NCBI GenBank assembly: GCA_007751475.1
Contig: CP036434.1
Span: 6,577,524 to 6,641,523, forward strand
DNA length: 64,000 bases
Direction of reading: 5' to 3'
Origin: Saltatorellus ferox
GTDB taxonomy: Bacteria > Planctomycetota > UBA1135 > GCA-002686595
Position 1 is the stretch's first letter. Each line of letters opens with the position of its first letter. Positions 25,769 through 33,938 of this stretch are shown here, in pieces. The position numbers were made by a program, and so were the translations under genes. The notes beneath the pieces were generated by a model that was not told the origin of the DNA, made no database searches, and saw only the letters and a list, made by a program, of their open reading frames with translations.

Positions 25769-25934
25769 TAGTGCCCTGAATCAGAAGTTCGTCGCATTAG
25801 TTTCGCCTGTTTCGCTCCGTAGCTGCGTTGCCGAACCTTGGACGGAACTACTGCTACGCACTGCGGTTCGGACGCCTTGCTACGAAACGAAACAGACTAA
25901 AACTAATGCGACGAACTTCTGATTCAGGGCACTA
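25769..25934. mobile_element. MITE-like element 1 with TA target duplication
   Basis: Terminal inverted repeats begin 'gtgccctgaatcagaagttc' at 25771 and its reverse complement ends at 25932; identity continues 'gtcgcattag' with few mismatches to about 46 bp. TA flanks both sides (25769-25770 and 25933-25934). Internal length 162 bp, no coding capacity. TA duplication and long TIRs suggest mobilisation by an IS630/Tc1-mariner-type transposase located elsewhere. Confidence 0.85.
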
Positions 25935-26096
25935 GGAGTCTGCGCCACAGAATGCGGTTTCGCGAGTGCCGTCAGGATTCGCGCTCGCAAGGCGCGCCGG
26001 ACCCCCCATGGTTTGATGCCATTGGGGTTTGGCGCAACGCCGCGAGCGTAGATCCTGGCGGTGCTCGCGGAATCGCATTCTGTGGCGCAGACTCCT
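25933..26096. mobile_element. MITE-like element 2, nearly complete palindrome
   Basis: Begins 'ggagtctgcgccacagaatg' and ends with its reverse complement. The arms of about 75 bp pair almost throughout, folding around a short loop near 26013 ('gtttgatg'). TA lies on both sides, the left TA being shared with element 1. No coding sequence. Unrelated in sequence to element 1. Confidence 0.82.
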
Positions 26097-26098
26097 AG

Positions 26099-27806
26099 CC
26101 CGGATTATTCACGAACGGCGCGTGAGCAGAGGTGAACGGCGGAGCTGAAAATGCGAGGATACGGCTGTAGAGACCAATCCACGACACTTCCAACTCCGGC
26201 CGCATGACAAATTCTACCGTACAGTCTGTTCTCTTCGAAGACCCCTTCAAGAAACCCGTCCAGGTGAGCTTCGACGGCGTGGCTCAGTCCAGCGACGCTG
26301 GGATGGTACTCCTGAAATCAGCCGACGATGTGCTGAAGCTCACCGCGAGACTTGGGGCTCACATCACTGACGAGAGGTCGCCGCTCAGGGTGAAGCACAC
26401 CTACCAAGAGTGCTTCACGCAACGTGTCTTCAGCATCGCGTCTGGCTATGAGGACGGCAACGACGCCGCAAAGATGAGGCACGATCCCGCTCTGCTGCTG
26501 AGTTGCGGAAGGGATCCTCTCGACCCGGACGGGCTCGCTTCCCAAGCGACGATCTCCCGCATGGAGAACGCGGTCTCCGCGCGCGAGCTGGTCATGCAGA
26601 GTCGAGAGCTCGAAGACATCGCGGTGCGGATGCTGAAGAAGCGCGCCAGCGGCAAGAAGCGGATCGTGATCGACCTCGATCCGTCGGTTGATCCGACGCA
26701 CGGTGGCCAGCAGGGGTCTTTGTTCCACGCGTTCTATCAGAACTGGTGCTACCTGCCGATGTTCGGCTTCTTGTCGGTCGAGGGAACTCCTGATCACGTG
26801 CCCGTGGTTGGTCGACTCCGACCTGGCAACTCGAAGGAGCGTCGCTGCACGATTCTCCTCATCCGACGAATCGTCGAGAAGATCCGCCGGACTTTCGGTG
26901 CCAGGCAGTCGATCTTGGTTCGCCTCGACGCGGGATTCATGTACCCGCGAATTCTTGAGGCCATGGAAGACCTCAAGGTGAGCTACGTGGTTGGAATGCC
27001 GAATAACGACAAATTGAAGGCCTGGGCGGCCAAGAAGCTCCCCGCGCTCAGGAAGCGCGCTGAGCGGACGAAAATGTCAGAGCGCTCGTTCCATGAGCAG
27101 CGGTACACGGCTAGGTCGTGGACTCGTTCACGTAGGGTGATCCTCAAGGCCGAGTCGATTCCCTACCCCGGCCGTTCAACGAAGGACAATCCGCGATGCG
27201 TCGTGACCAACCTTCGTGGCAAGCCGGAGAACGTGTACGCCCTCTACTGCCTGCGAGGCGATGCGGAGAATCGAATCAAAGAGATGAAGCGCGACCTGTG
27301 TATCGATCGCACGAGCTGCACAAGCTTCGTCGCGAACCAGCTTCGGGTGCTGATGACCACCGCCGCGTTCATGCTGCATGTCGAGCTTCGATGGCGCCTG
27401 CGTCGCTCGAATCTGAGACTCGCGCAGGTTTCCACGCTCATCACGAAGCTGATCAAAGTGAGCGCTGTCGTGACGCGGTCGGTTCGGCGCTGCGTCTTTC
27501 AGCTTCCAGCGCAGTTCCCATTCGCGCGTGAATGGCATACGGCCGCCATCGCACTTGGTGCCAGCAGCACCTGACGCAGCGTCGGACGCAAATTGACCTG
27601 CAACGCAGGTGGTCGCCTTGGGAGAGGTCTGCCCACATCGCTTGATCTCGATCAAAAAATGGGCGCGATCAACCTGAATCGGAGGTCGAGCCGCCCGTTA
27701 GCCGACAATCGGCGTCGGTCTTGCCTGATCTGGACCCTGCCGCCGCGTCTTCCACTCACTTGGGCGCGATTGAAGCCCAGACCGCTCCACTCGTGAATAG
27801 TCCAGG
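26099..27806 (+). mobile_element. Complete IS1380-family element
   Basis: Termini are an imperfect inverted repeat: 'cccggattattcacga' at 26099 and the reverse complement of 'tcgtgaatagtccagg' ending 27806. A 4-bp direct duplication CTAG borders it (26095-26098 and 27807-27810). 1708 bp with a single transposase gene. The ~230 bp after the transposase stop has no gene. Confidence 0.88.
26204..27574 (+). CDS. IS1380-family transposase
   Basis: 456 residues. N-terminal 'SSDAGMVLLKSADDVLKLTA' and 'YQECFTQRVFSIASGYEDGN', then a DDE (DDE_Tnp_1) core: 'RIVIDLDPSVDPTHGGQQG', 'LVRLDAGFMYPRI', and the late Glu in 'LRGDAENRIKEMKRDL'. It occupies a complete element with matching ends and target duplication and appears functional. 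A related N-terminal fragment lies at 17998-18216. Confidence 0.93.
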   Translation: MTNSTVQSVLFEDPFKKPVQVSFDGVAQSSDAGMVLLKSADDVLKLTARLGAHITDERSPLRVKHTYQECFTQRVFSIASGYEDGNDAAKMRHDPALLLSCGRDPLDPDGLASQATISRMENAVSARELVMQSRELEDIAVRMLKKRASGKKRIVIDLDPSVDPTHGGQQGSLFHAFYQNWCYLPMFGFLSVEGTPDHVPVVGRLRPGNSKERRCTILLIRRIVEKIRRTFGARQSILVRLDAGFMYPRILEAMEDLKVSYVVGMPNNDKLKAWAAKKLPALRKRAERTKMSERSFHEQRYTARSWTRSRRVILKAESIPYPGRSTKDNPRCVVTNLRGKPENVYALYCLRGDAENRIKEMKRDLCIDRTSCTSFVANQLRVLMTTAAFMLHVELRWRLRRSNLRLAQVSTLITKLIKVSAVVTRSVRRCVFQLPAQFPFAREWHTAAIALGASST

Positions 27807-27916
27807 CTAGGAAGCGGAAGGCCCCGGAGGTTGGGAGGCGCGTCGGCCTTGGGAGGGATGGGGAGTCGTCCGGCTTCCCCATGGGCTCCTCCGGCGGAGC
27901 CACGCGGCCTAAATCG

Positions 27917-28708
27917 TCAAGGCTGCTGCCAGGAGAGCACGTAGGGCCGATCCTCGCCCCACCCGCTCACGAATCTCGAGCCGAACGCCAGGTGCTCGCC
28001 GTACACGGGATGCAGGACCTCGGGCCGCAGGACGTCGTGCACCGACCCCGATGCGACCACCCGGCCCGCGTCCATCAGCACCACGCGCGAGGCGAACTGG
28101 CTTGCCAGGTTCAGGTCGTGGGTCACGATCACGGCCGCTCGCCCGGCGCAGCCCAGACCTGCGATGACCTTGAAGACCTGCACCTGGTGCCGCGGATCGA
28201 GCGAATTCGTCGGCTCGTCGACCAGCACGAGCCGCGGCTCCTGGGCGAGCGCCCGAGCGACGAGCGCGCGCTGGCGCTGGCCCCCCGAGAGCGAATCGAG
28301 CGCGCGAGCGCCGAGGTCCCTCAGGTCCGCCTCGTCGAGCGCGCGCCGCACCGCCTCGCGGTCCGCCTCGCTCTCGGGCCGAAACAGCGTGCGATAGGCG
28401 TAGCGGCCCTGACTGACGAAGTCACGCACCGACAGGTCCGGCAGGGAGAAGAGCGCCTGCGGAACCAGCGCGATCTCCTGGGCCCTCGCCTTCGCGTTGT
28501 ACCGAGCGATCGGGCGATCGCCCAGCTGGACCGTCCCGGTGCGCGGCACGAGCAGTCCACCGAGCAGGCGCAACAGGGTGCTCTTGCCCGCGCCGTTCGG
28601 GCCGAGCACACAGATGGTCTCGCTCTTGCCGACCGTGAAATCGACATCGGAGACGACGTCCTCTCCCCCCTCGTAGGCGAACGACAGGCCGCTGGCGCTC
28701 AGGATCAC
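27917..28708 (-). CDS. ABC transporter ATPase, BtuD/FecE-like
   Basis: 263 residues from a GTG at 28708 ('ILSASGLSFAYEGGE'), overlapping the permease stop. Walker A 'LGPNGAGKSTLLRLL', signature 'LSGGQRQRALVARAL', Walker B 'LVLVDEPTNSLD', and switch His in 'VIVTHDLN'. It energises import of a corrinoid or ferric chelate with the FecCD-type permease encoded just upstream. A longer frame reaching 30028 on this strand is not homologous and is ignored. Confidence 0.9.
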   Translation of the reverse strand: MILSASGLSFAYEGGEDVVSDVDFTVGKSETICVLGPNGAGKSTLLRLLGGLLVPRTGTVQLGDRPIARYNAKARAQEIALVPQALFSLPDLSVRDFVSQGRYAYRTLFRPESEADREAVRRALDEADLRDLGARALDSLSGGQRQRALVARALAQEPRLVLVDEPTNSLDPRHQVQVFKVIAGLGCAGRAAVIVTHDLNLASQFASRVVLMDAGRVVASGSVHDVLRPEVLHPVYGEHLAFGSRFVSGWGEDRPYVLSWQQP

Positions 28709-29832
28709 CACGACGACACCTCGCGGCTGCGGCGCAGAAGCAGCACCAGGAAGAACGGACCGCCAATCAGCGACAGCACGATACCGGGACGCAGCGCCTG
28801 GCCGCCCAGCAAGCTGACGTTCAGCGTCTCCGCACCCAGCAGGAACACCGCGCCGCCGAGGGCCGAAAGCGGGAGGAGAGAACCGTGGCGCGTGCCGGTC
28901 GTCAGCCGCAAGACGTGCGGCACCACGAGGCCGACGAAGGCGATCTGCCCCGCGACCGAAACGGCCGCCGCCGCCGCGACCGAGGCGGCGCAGAGCACGA
29001 TCAGCTTGGTGCGCAGCGTGGCGACGCCGAGGGACTGCGCCGTTTCTTCGCCGCTCGCGAAGAGATCCAGCTCGTGGGCGACGAGCGGCACGGCGAGGAG
29101 CGCCACCGCGAGTCCGCCCGCCACCACGCCGATGCGCTGGGGCGTGGAATCCGTGAGCGATCCGAAGAGCCAGCTGAAGAGCGCCTGCGCGAGGTGCCAC
29201 TCCTCGCGCAGCAGGTAGTCCTGGGCCGCGGCGAGCACGCCGCCGAGGCAGGCGTTGATCGCGACGCCGACCAAGAGCAGCGTCGGCACCGAGATGCGCC
29301 CGCCGCGCGTCGCGAGCAGCGCCACGAACAGCGCGCATCCGAGGGCGCCCGCGAAGCTGAACGACGTCACGACCAGCGGACCGTTCTTCATGGCGGCCGG
29401 CATCACGCCGAGCCCGTCGCCCGCGAAACCATCGGCCATACCACCGATGATGAGGATGCCGATCATCGCGCCGAGCGCCGCGCCCGACGTCACGCCGATG
29501 AGACCGGGCGACGCCAGCTCGTTGCGGAAGAGCCCCTGGAACAGCGCACCCGAGAGCCCGAGCGCCGCGCCGACGAGCGCAGCCGTCACCGCGTCCAGCA
29601 GCCTGCCCGACGCGATCAGCTGGGGCGCTGCGTCGAGCCCCGCGCCGAATCCGAAGTAGCCGCCGATCGCGGAAAGCGCGCTGTGGAAACTCAGCGAGAA
29701 GCCCTCGGCCGTCCCGACCTGCACGCGCATGATCACGAGGAGGAGCACGACCGCGCCGAGGAACAGAGCGATCTGCCAGGTCCGGCGAGGACGTACGGCT
29801 GCGCTGGACTTCCCGTCGGACATCGCTGACAT
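28705..29832 (-). CDS. FecCD/BtuC-family ABC transporter permease
   Basis: 375 residues with a short cytosolic N-terminus, then about nine to ten hydrophobic helices. Family motifs: 'RLLDAVTAALVGAALGLSGA', 'LASPGLIGVTSGAALGA', 'LLVGVAINACLGG', 'FVGLVVPHVLRLTTG', and 'LRPGIVLSLIGGPFFLVLLL'. Transports vitamin B12, cobinamide or siderophores. Start overlaps the preceding CobB-like gene's stop by 1 bp (TGATG). Confidence 0.92.
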   Translation of the reverse strand: MSAMSDGKSSAAVRPRRTWQIALFLGAVVLLLVIMRVQVGTAEGFSLSFHSALSAIGGYFGFGAGLDAAPQLIASGRLLDAVTAALVGAALGLSGALFQGLFRNELASPGLIGVTSGAALGAMIGILIIGGMADGFAGDGLGVMPAAMKNGPLVVTSFSFAGALGCALFVALLATRGGRISVPTLLLVGVAINACLGGVLAAAQDYLLREEWHLAQALFSWLFGSLTDSTPQRIGVVAGGLAVALLAVPLVAHELDLFASGEETAQSLGVATLRTKLIVLCAASVAAAAAVSVAGQIAFVGLVVPHVLRLTTGTRHGSLLPLSALGGAVFLLGAETLNVSLLGGQALRPGIVLSLIGGPFFLVLLLRRSREVSSW

Positions 29833-31307
29833 CAGTGGCCGGCGTCGTCAGGCTGGTCAGACGCCGGCGCAGGAGCATCCGCCGACTGAAGATCCACGGC
29901 CTGCTCGCGCAGTGCTCGCTCGGCGACGACGCTCGATCGAACGCAGCGGTCGATGAAGGTCTCTGCGGCACCGGGGCAGCTCGGCCAGTACGGGCGGAAG
30001 TGCGTCGCCAGGAGATCGTAGCGGCCACAGCCCTCGTCGCGCGGACCGCTGACCGTCGCGTAGATACCGCGCATCTCCGGCGCCACGCCGCGCACGAGCC
30101 AGGAGCGCTGGACGAAACCGCGCAAACGCAAGCCGGGCGCGCCGATCAGCGTGTCCACGAGCGTCTCGACCTCGACGTGTCCGAACGAAGGACGCGATTG
30201 CAGTTCGACGGCCTCGGCGTCGATCACGCCGAGCATCGGATGCAGCGTGCCGGAGAGCGTGCGCAGACCCCGCGTGAGGTAGGCGAAGCCGCCGCCGCTC
30301 GCGAGCGTCGGCAGCCCGCTCTGAATCCTCTTCCGCAGGCGCTCGCGGAAGACGCGCTCGGCGCTGAGCGCCGCGGAGAACTTCTCGACCCGCCCGTCGC
30401 CCACGATCAGACCGTCGAGTTCGTCGATCAGCGCGAGGCGTTCGGCCGCCCCGACGGGAGAGCCAGCGAACGAACCGGCACTCGCCCCCGACATGGCAGG
30501 CAACGGGCAGAGTTCGGCCCCGGCCAGCTCGAACTGCAGAAGGCTTTCCTCGTCGTAGAGATCGAAGCAGTCGTCCATCACGACACCGATGCGCGCGCGA
30601 CGGCCCCGGTGGGCTGCGGGGTGGCGCTCCAGGAGTCGGGTGGACTCCGCGGGCGCGCTGCGGGAATGCTCGACGAGGCGGTCGAGGTCGATCCCCTTCA
30701 GACGCCCTTCGGACGTTCCCGTGGCGAGGGAAGTACGCTCTGCGAGCTGCAGCACCGCGAGGCCGGTCGCGGCCTCGATGCCAGCGGCTCGGTTCGCGCT
30801 GTCATGGCCAGCCAGCAACACCATGGGGACGGTCTCGATCCCGCGCGCCCGGAAGAACTCCAGCGCCAACTGCGTGCGGCTCGCGAGGGCCGTCGAGCCC
30901 GTTGCGTTCGCGCAGAGCACCACGGGAGAGCCGAGCGCGTGCTGGACGTCGACGAAAGCGGGGAGCTGGATGGACGGAGCATGGGCCGCCTCGAAGGCGA
31001 GCACGATCACGAAGTCGACATTGGCGCCCGCGCGCGTCACGACGCCCTGGATGGAAGGCGCGGGCATGAGGTTGACGTCGATGCGATGGACCGCGTGCCC
31101 CGACGCGGCGGCGAGACGCGCCTGGGGTCCCGCATCGGGAAGGTTGCGATCCGCACCAATCGTGCAGACCGAAACCTCCAGTCCCTCGGCCCGAGCGGAG
31201 GCGATGACGCTCAGCGCAAACGGAATCGGGTCATCATCCTCGCGCAGCGCCAGCAGGCACAGGCGGGGCACCTGGCAAGGGGGCTGGGGACGGGAGAGTG
31301 CGCTCAT
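29832..31307 (-). CDS. CobB/CbiA-like protein lacking catalytic motifs
   Basis: 491 residues from ATG 31307. The layout follows cobyrinate a,c-diamide synthase: an N-terminal BioD-like half (about 15-195, with 'SPVVLCANATGSTALASRT') and a C-terminal class I amidotransferase-like half from 'IGVVMDDCFDLYDEESL' (240-256) to 'LLATHFRPYWPSCPGAAETF'. Two essential features are missing. There is no P-loop at the N-terminus ('LREDDDPIPFALSVI'), and the expected 'AECGGFMYL' nucleophile site reads 'ASGGGFAYL' (336-344), with Gly in place of Cys. It should therefore not amidate, and may bind corrinoids or act structurally. Encoded first in an operon with a BtuCD-like transporter. Confidence 0.78.
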   Translation of the reverse strand: MSALSRPQPPCQVPRLCLLALREDDDPIPFALSVIASARAEGLEVSVCTIGADRNLPDAGPQARLAAASGHAVHRIDVNLMPAPSIQGVVTRAGANVDFVIVLAFEAAHAPSIQLPAFVDVQHALGSPVVLCANATGSTALASRTQLALEFFRARGIETVPMVLLAGHDSANRAAGIEAATGLAVLQLAERTSLATGTSEGRLKGIDLDRLVEHSRSAPAESTRLLERHPAAHRGRRARIGVVMDDCFDLYDEESLLQFELAGAELCPLPAMSGASAGSFAGSPVGAAERLALIDELDGLIVGDGRVEKFSAALSAERVFRERLRKRIQSGLPTLASGGGFAYLTRGLRTLSGTLHPMLGVIDAEAVELQSRPSFGHVEVETLVDTLIGAPGLRLRGFVQRSWLVRGVAPEMRGIYATVSGPRDEGCGRYDLLATHFRPYWPSCPGAAETFIDRCVRSSVVAERALREQAVDLQSADAPAPASDQPDDAGH

Positions 31308-31428
31308 GGGAATGACGGATGAAGAGTTCGTGCGGGGCGCCACTGGCCAGCCCTCCGTAGACTCATGCTAGGAATTGAAGGGTCCCGTTCGAAGCCCTTT
31401 GCACCGGACCGCACGTTCCTCGGGAAAA

Positions 31429-32361
31429 ATGATCACCATGGGTATCAGAACCGTCTCCGCCTTTGCTTTGCTCGCCGCTCTGATCGGGGTCATCGTGCTG
31501 CGGAGCGATGGAGCGAAAACGAGGGACGCCTCGGCGGCATCCTCGGTTGCCGCCGAGGCAGCCGACGGCGTTCCCCGTCGCATCCTTCCGGGATCCGTGA
31601 CGGCCATGGACTGGCTGGCAGCGCTCGGGGTCGAGCCTGAGCGCTGTGTCGCAGTGCCCGTCCAGGCGGAGCGCTGGTCCACGATCCGGCTCGACCCTGA
31701 GGCATGGGCCGCGCGGCCGCGCTACGAGCGGCTCACGAGCGAGGTCGCCCTCGGGTTTCAGCCCGATCTCGTGCTCGTCTCCTCCACCTCCAGCGAAGCC
31801 GCGGTCAAGCGGATCCGAATGAGCGACGCGACCGTCATCGAAGTTCCCGAACCCACGACCTGGGACGGGCTGCTCGCCGCGGGCGAAGCGATGGCGGACG
31901 CAGTCGGTGCTGGCGAGGCGGGCGAGCGCTTGATCGCCTCACTGGAAGCGAGACGGGTCGCGCTCGGCTCGCGGGGCGCCCGAAGGCTCCGCGTGTTGCC
32001 CTACGCGAACTACGGCGGCGGTGGGTCGACCTCGGGGAAGGGCACGACCCTGGACCTGGCGCTGGAGCTGGCGGGCTTCGTCAACGTCGCGGTGGAGTCG
32101 GGCATCCAGGGCTACGGCAACCTGACGTTCGAGCAAATCCTCGCGCTGGAGTTCGACGCGGTGCTGGCGCTGGGCGACGAGGACATGGGGACCAGCGAGA
32201 GCGCGGAGTCCCTAGTGAACGCCGGCGCCCTGGCCTCGGTCGCGCCGATTCAGGCGAGGCGATTCATCGTCCTGCCGGAGGCGCTCCATGCGTCCGGCTC
32301 GGTTTCGATCGTCGATGCCGCGGAAGAGATCGCCCGTCAGGGCGACGCGCTCAGCGAGTGA
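31429..32361 (+). CDS. Periplasmic binding protein, BtuF/FepB-like
   Basis: About 310 residues from ATG 31429 ('MITMGIRTVSAFALLAALIG'), with a membrane anchor or signal helix. The body matches the helical-backbone TroA/BtuF class: 'RRILPGSVTAMDWLAALGVE', 'QPDLVLVSS', 'EVPEPTTWDGLLAAGEAMAD', 'LDLALELAGFVNVA', 'EQILALEFDAVLALGD'. It likely delivers corrinoid or Fe-chelate to the permease encoded divergently. The ~120 bp between the divergent genes should hold both promoters. Confidence 0.85.
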   Translation: MITMGIRTVSAFALLAALIGVIVLRSDGAKTRDASAASSVAAEAADGVPRRILPGSVTAMDWLAALGVEPERCVAVPVQAERWSTIRLDPEAWAARPRYERLTSEVALGFQPDLVLVSSTSSEAAVKRIRMSDATVIEVPEPTTWDGLLAAGEAMADAVGAGEAGERLIASLEARRVALGSRGARRLRVLPYANYGGGGSTSGKGTTLDLALELAGFVNVAVESGIQGYGNLTFEQILALEFDAVLALGDEDMGTSESAESLVNAGALASVAPIQARRFIVLPEALHASGSVSIVDAAEEIARQGDALSE

Positions 32362-33868
32362 GAATCGGGACCGGGCCGGAGGCGGTCGGCTCTTCCTTCA
32401 GCACCAGGTCGTAGGCTCGGGGCCCCAGGTGGTCGAAGACCCCGAACTCCGCGGCGGCTTGCTTGACGAGCCGTTCGCCATACTTCCTGTTGCGCGTGAC
32501 GAAGCGCGCCTCTTGCGAAACGAGCCATCGCCCCTTCGGCAATCGAGGCAGAAAGAGACGGCCTGTCTCGTCGATCCAGGCCGTGTGCTCGAGCACGCCC
32601 TGGTCCGTTTCCGTGCGCTCCAGGGTCACCCGAAAGCCTCCTGTACTCACGCTGCCGGACGCGTCCCGTAGCTGCAGATCGACGGACGGCGCGTCTGCGT
32701 AGATGTCCTGGACCTCGATCAGAGCGCCCGGTCGCACCTCGATCCCCGTGGCGAGCGTACGCTCGCCGCCGGTGTGGCTCACCATGAGGGAGAGGTGCTT
32801 CGTCTCTCCAGGCGACCGAAACCGGAGGCCGCGGATGCGCCACCGCCCTGATTCGTCGATGAAGAACTTGGCGTGTCCGACGCCCGCGCCCTTCCATGGC
32901 TCCAACGTGGCGTCCGTCCATTCCGCTTGCTCGAGGGCACCCTTCGTACTCCCGGACACGCTCCTCTGTCTCGGCCGCACCTCCTCGAGGCTCTCACCTT
33001 CGACCACACGCAGTTCCGGCGGAACGGGCCCATGGTCTCCCTGAACCGAGTCCTGAACGAGTTGCCCGTACAGACGTGCGTCCTCGGGCAGCTCGACGCA
33101 CACGCTCTCCCGCTCCGCGTCGGTCGGCGACGGCACCTCCACCTGACCATGTCCCTGGGCGGATACCACGTACGACCCGTCCGCCAGCCAGGGAACGCTC
33201 GCGAATCCCTTGGCGTCCGTCCGTGCATCGACGGGCGCCCAGTCCCGTGGCCTGAACTTCGGCTCGAACCGGATGCGGGCGCCCGAGAGCGGCAGCCCGG
33301 AGGGATAGGAGACCACCTGGATCTTCACCGGGAGCGTCGAACGGTAGCTTGAGAGATCCACGACGACCGTTCGGCGCTCGCCTGGCGGAGGAGTCGTCAC
33401 GGCCTGCCGGACCTCTGCCGCGGTGCCCCGCGCCCTCACGACGATCTCCACAGCGGTGCCGGGCATCACGTCGAGCTGGGTACGCCCGCGACGGTCGGTG
33501 CGAGCGGCGTCGCCGCTGATCGGCTCGTCCCCCACGCGAACGCTGACATCCGCGCCGGGCACAGGTCTCCTACCCGACTTGACCCGAACGCTGAGCCGAC
33601 TGGAATCGTCGGCCACATCGAGCGCGGCGGCCGCGCGGGAGACACTCAGCGATTCACGCGCACCCGGCTCCACGGAATCGGCAAGGACGGACGCGAGCGC
33701 CGTGCCCGCGGGCTTCGCTCGTTCTGCCGCGTGAGCCTCGCCCGTTCGAGCGACGACCGTCACGGACAGATCCTCCGGTCCCGAGCGCCACGCGGCGCCC
33801 ACGACCAGCACCACCAGCACTATCGCCGAAAGCACAAGGAGCGCTCTTGGCGATTGCACCCACTTCAT
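32351..33868 (-). CDS. Membrane-anchored protein with Ig-like regulatory repeats
   Basis: 505 residues. The N-terminal 'RALLVLSAIVLVVLVVGAA' is a signal anchor. It then has carboxypeptidase-regulatory-like beta sandwiches ('PVPGADVSVRVGDEP' with 'RTDRRGRTQLDV', 'GLPLSGARIRFEP' with 'TDAKGFASVPWLADGSYVV', and 'GRLFLPRLPKGRWLVS'). No enzyme motif. The 3' end overlaps the convergent binding-protein gene by 11 bp. Function unknown. Confidence 0.8.
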   Translation of the reverse strand: MKWVQSPRALLVLSAIVLVVLVVGAAWRSGPEDLSVTVVARTGEAHAAERAKPAGTALASVLADSVEPGARESLSVSRAAAALDVADDSSRLSVRVKSGRRPVPGADVSVRVGDEPISGDAARTDRRGRTQLDVMPGTAVEIVVRARGTAAEVRQAVTTPPPGERRTVVVDLSSYRSTLPVKIQVVSYPSGLPLSGARIRFEPKFRPRDWAPVDARTDAKGFASVPWLADGSYVVSAQGHGQVEVPSPTDAERESVCVELPEDARLYGQLVQDSVQGDHGPVPPELRVVEGESLEEVRPRQRSVSGSTKGALEQAEWTDATLEPWKGAGVGHAKFFIDESGRWRIRGLRFRSPGETKHLSLMVSHTGGERTLATGIEVRPGALIEVQDIYADAPSVDLQLRDASGSVSTGGFRVTLERTETDQGVLEHTAWIDETGRLFLPRLPKGRWLVSQEARFVTRNRKYGERLVKQAAAEFGVFDHLGPRAYDLVLKEEPTASGPVPILTR

Positions 33869-33938
33869 CCCCTTGAGCCTAATGGGCCGCCGAAGAACAC
33901 GCTACAAAGGGATTTTTCCACCACGTCTATCCAGCTCG

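Noticed and set aside
31308..31428. Possible cobalamin riboswitch ahead of the BtuF-like or CobB-like gene (contains gccactgg)
   Set aside because: The conserved B12-box and the other paired elements are not found and the region is too short for the full fold.
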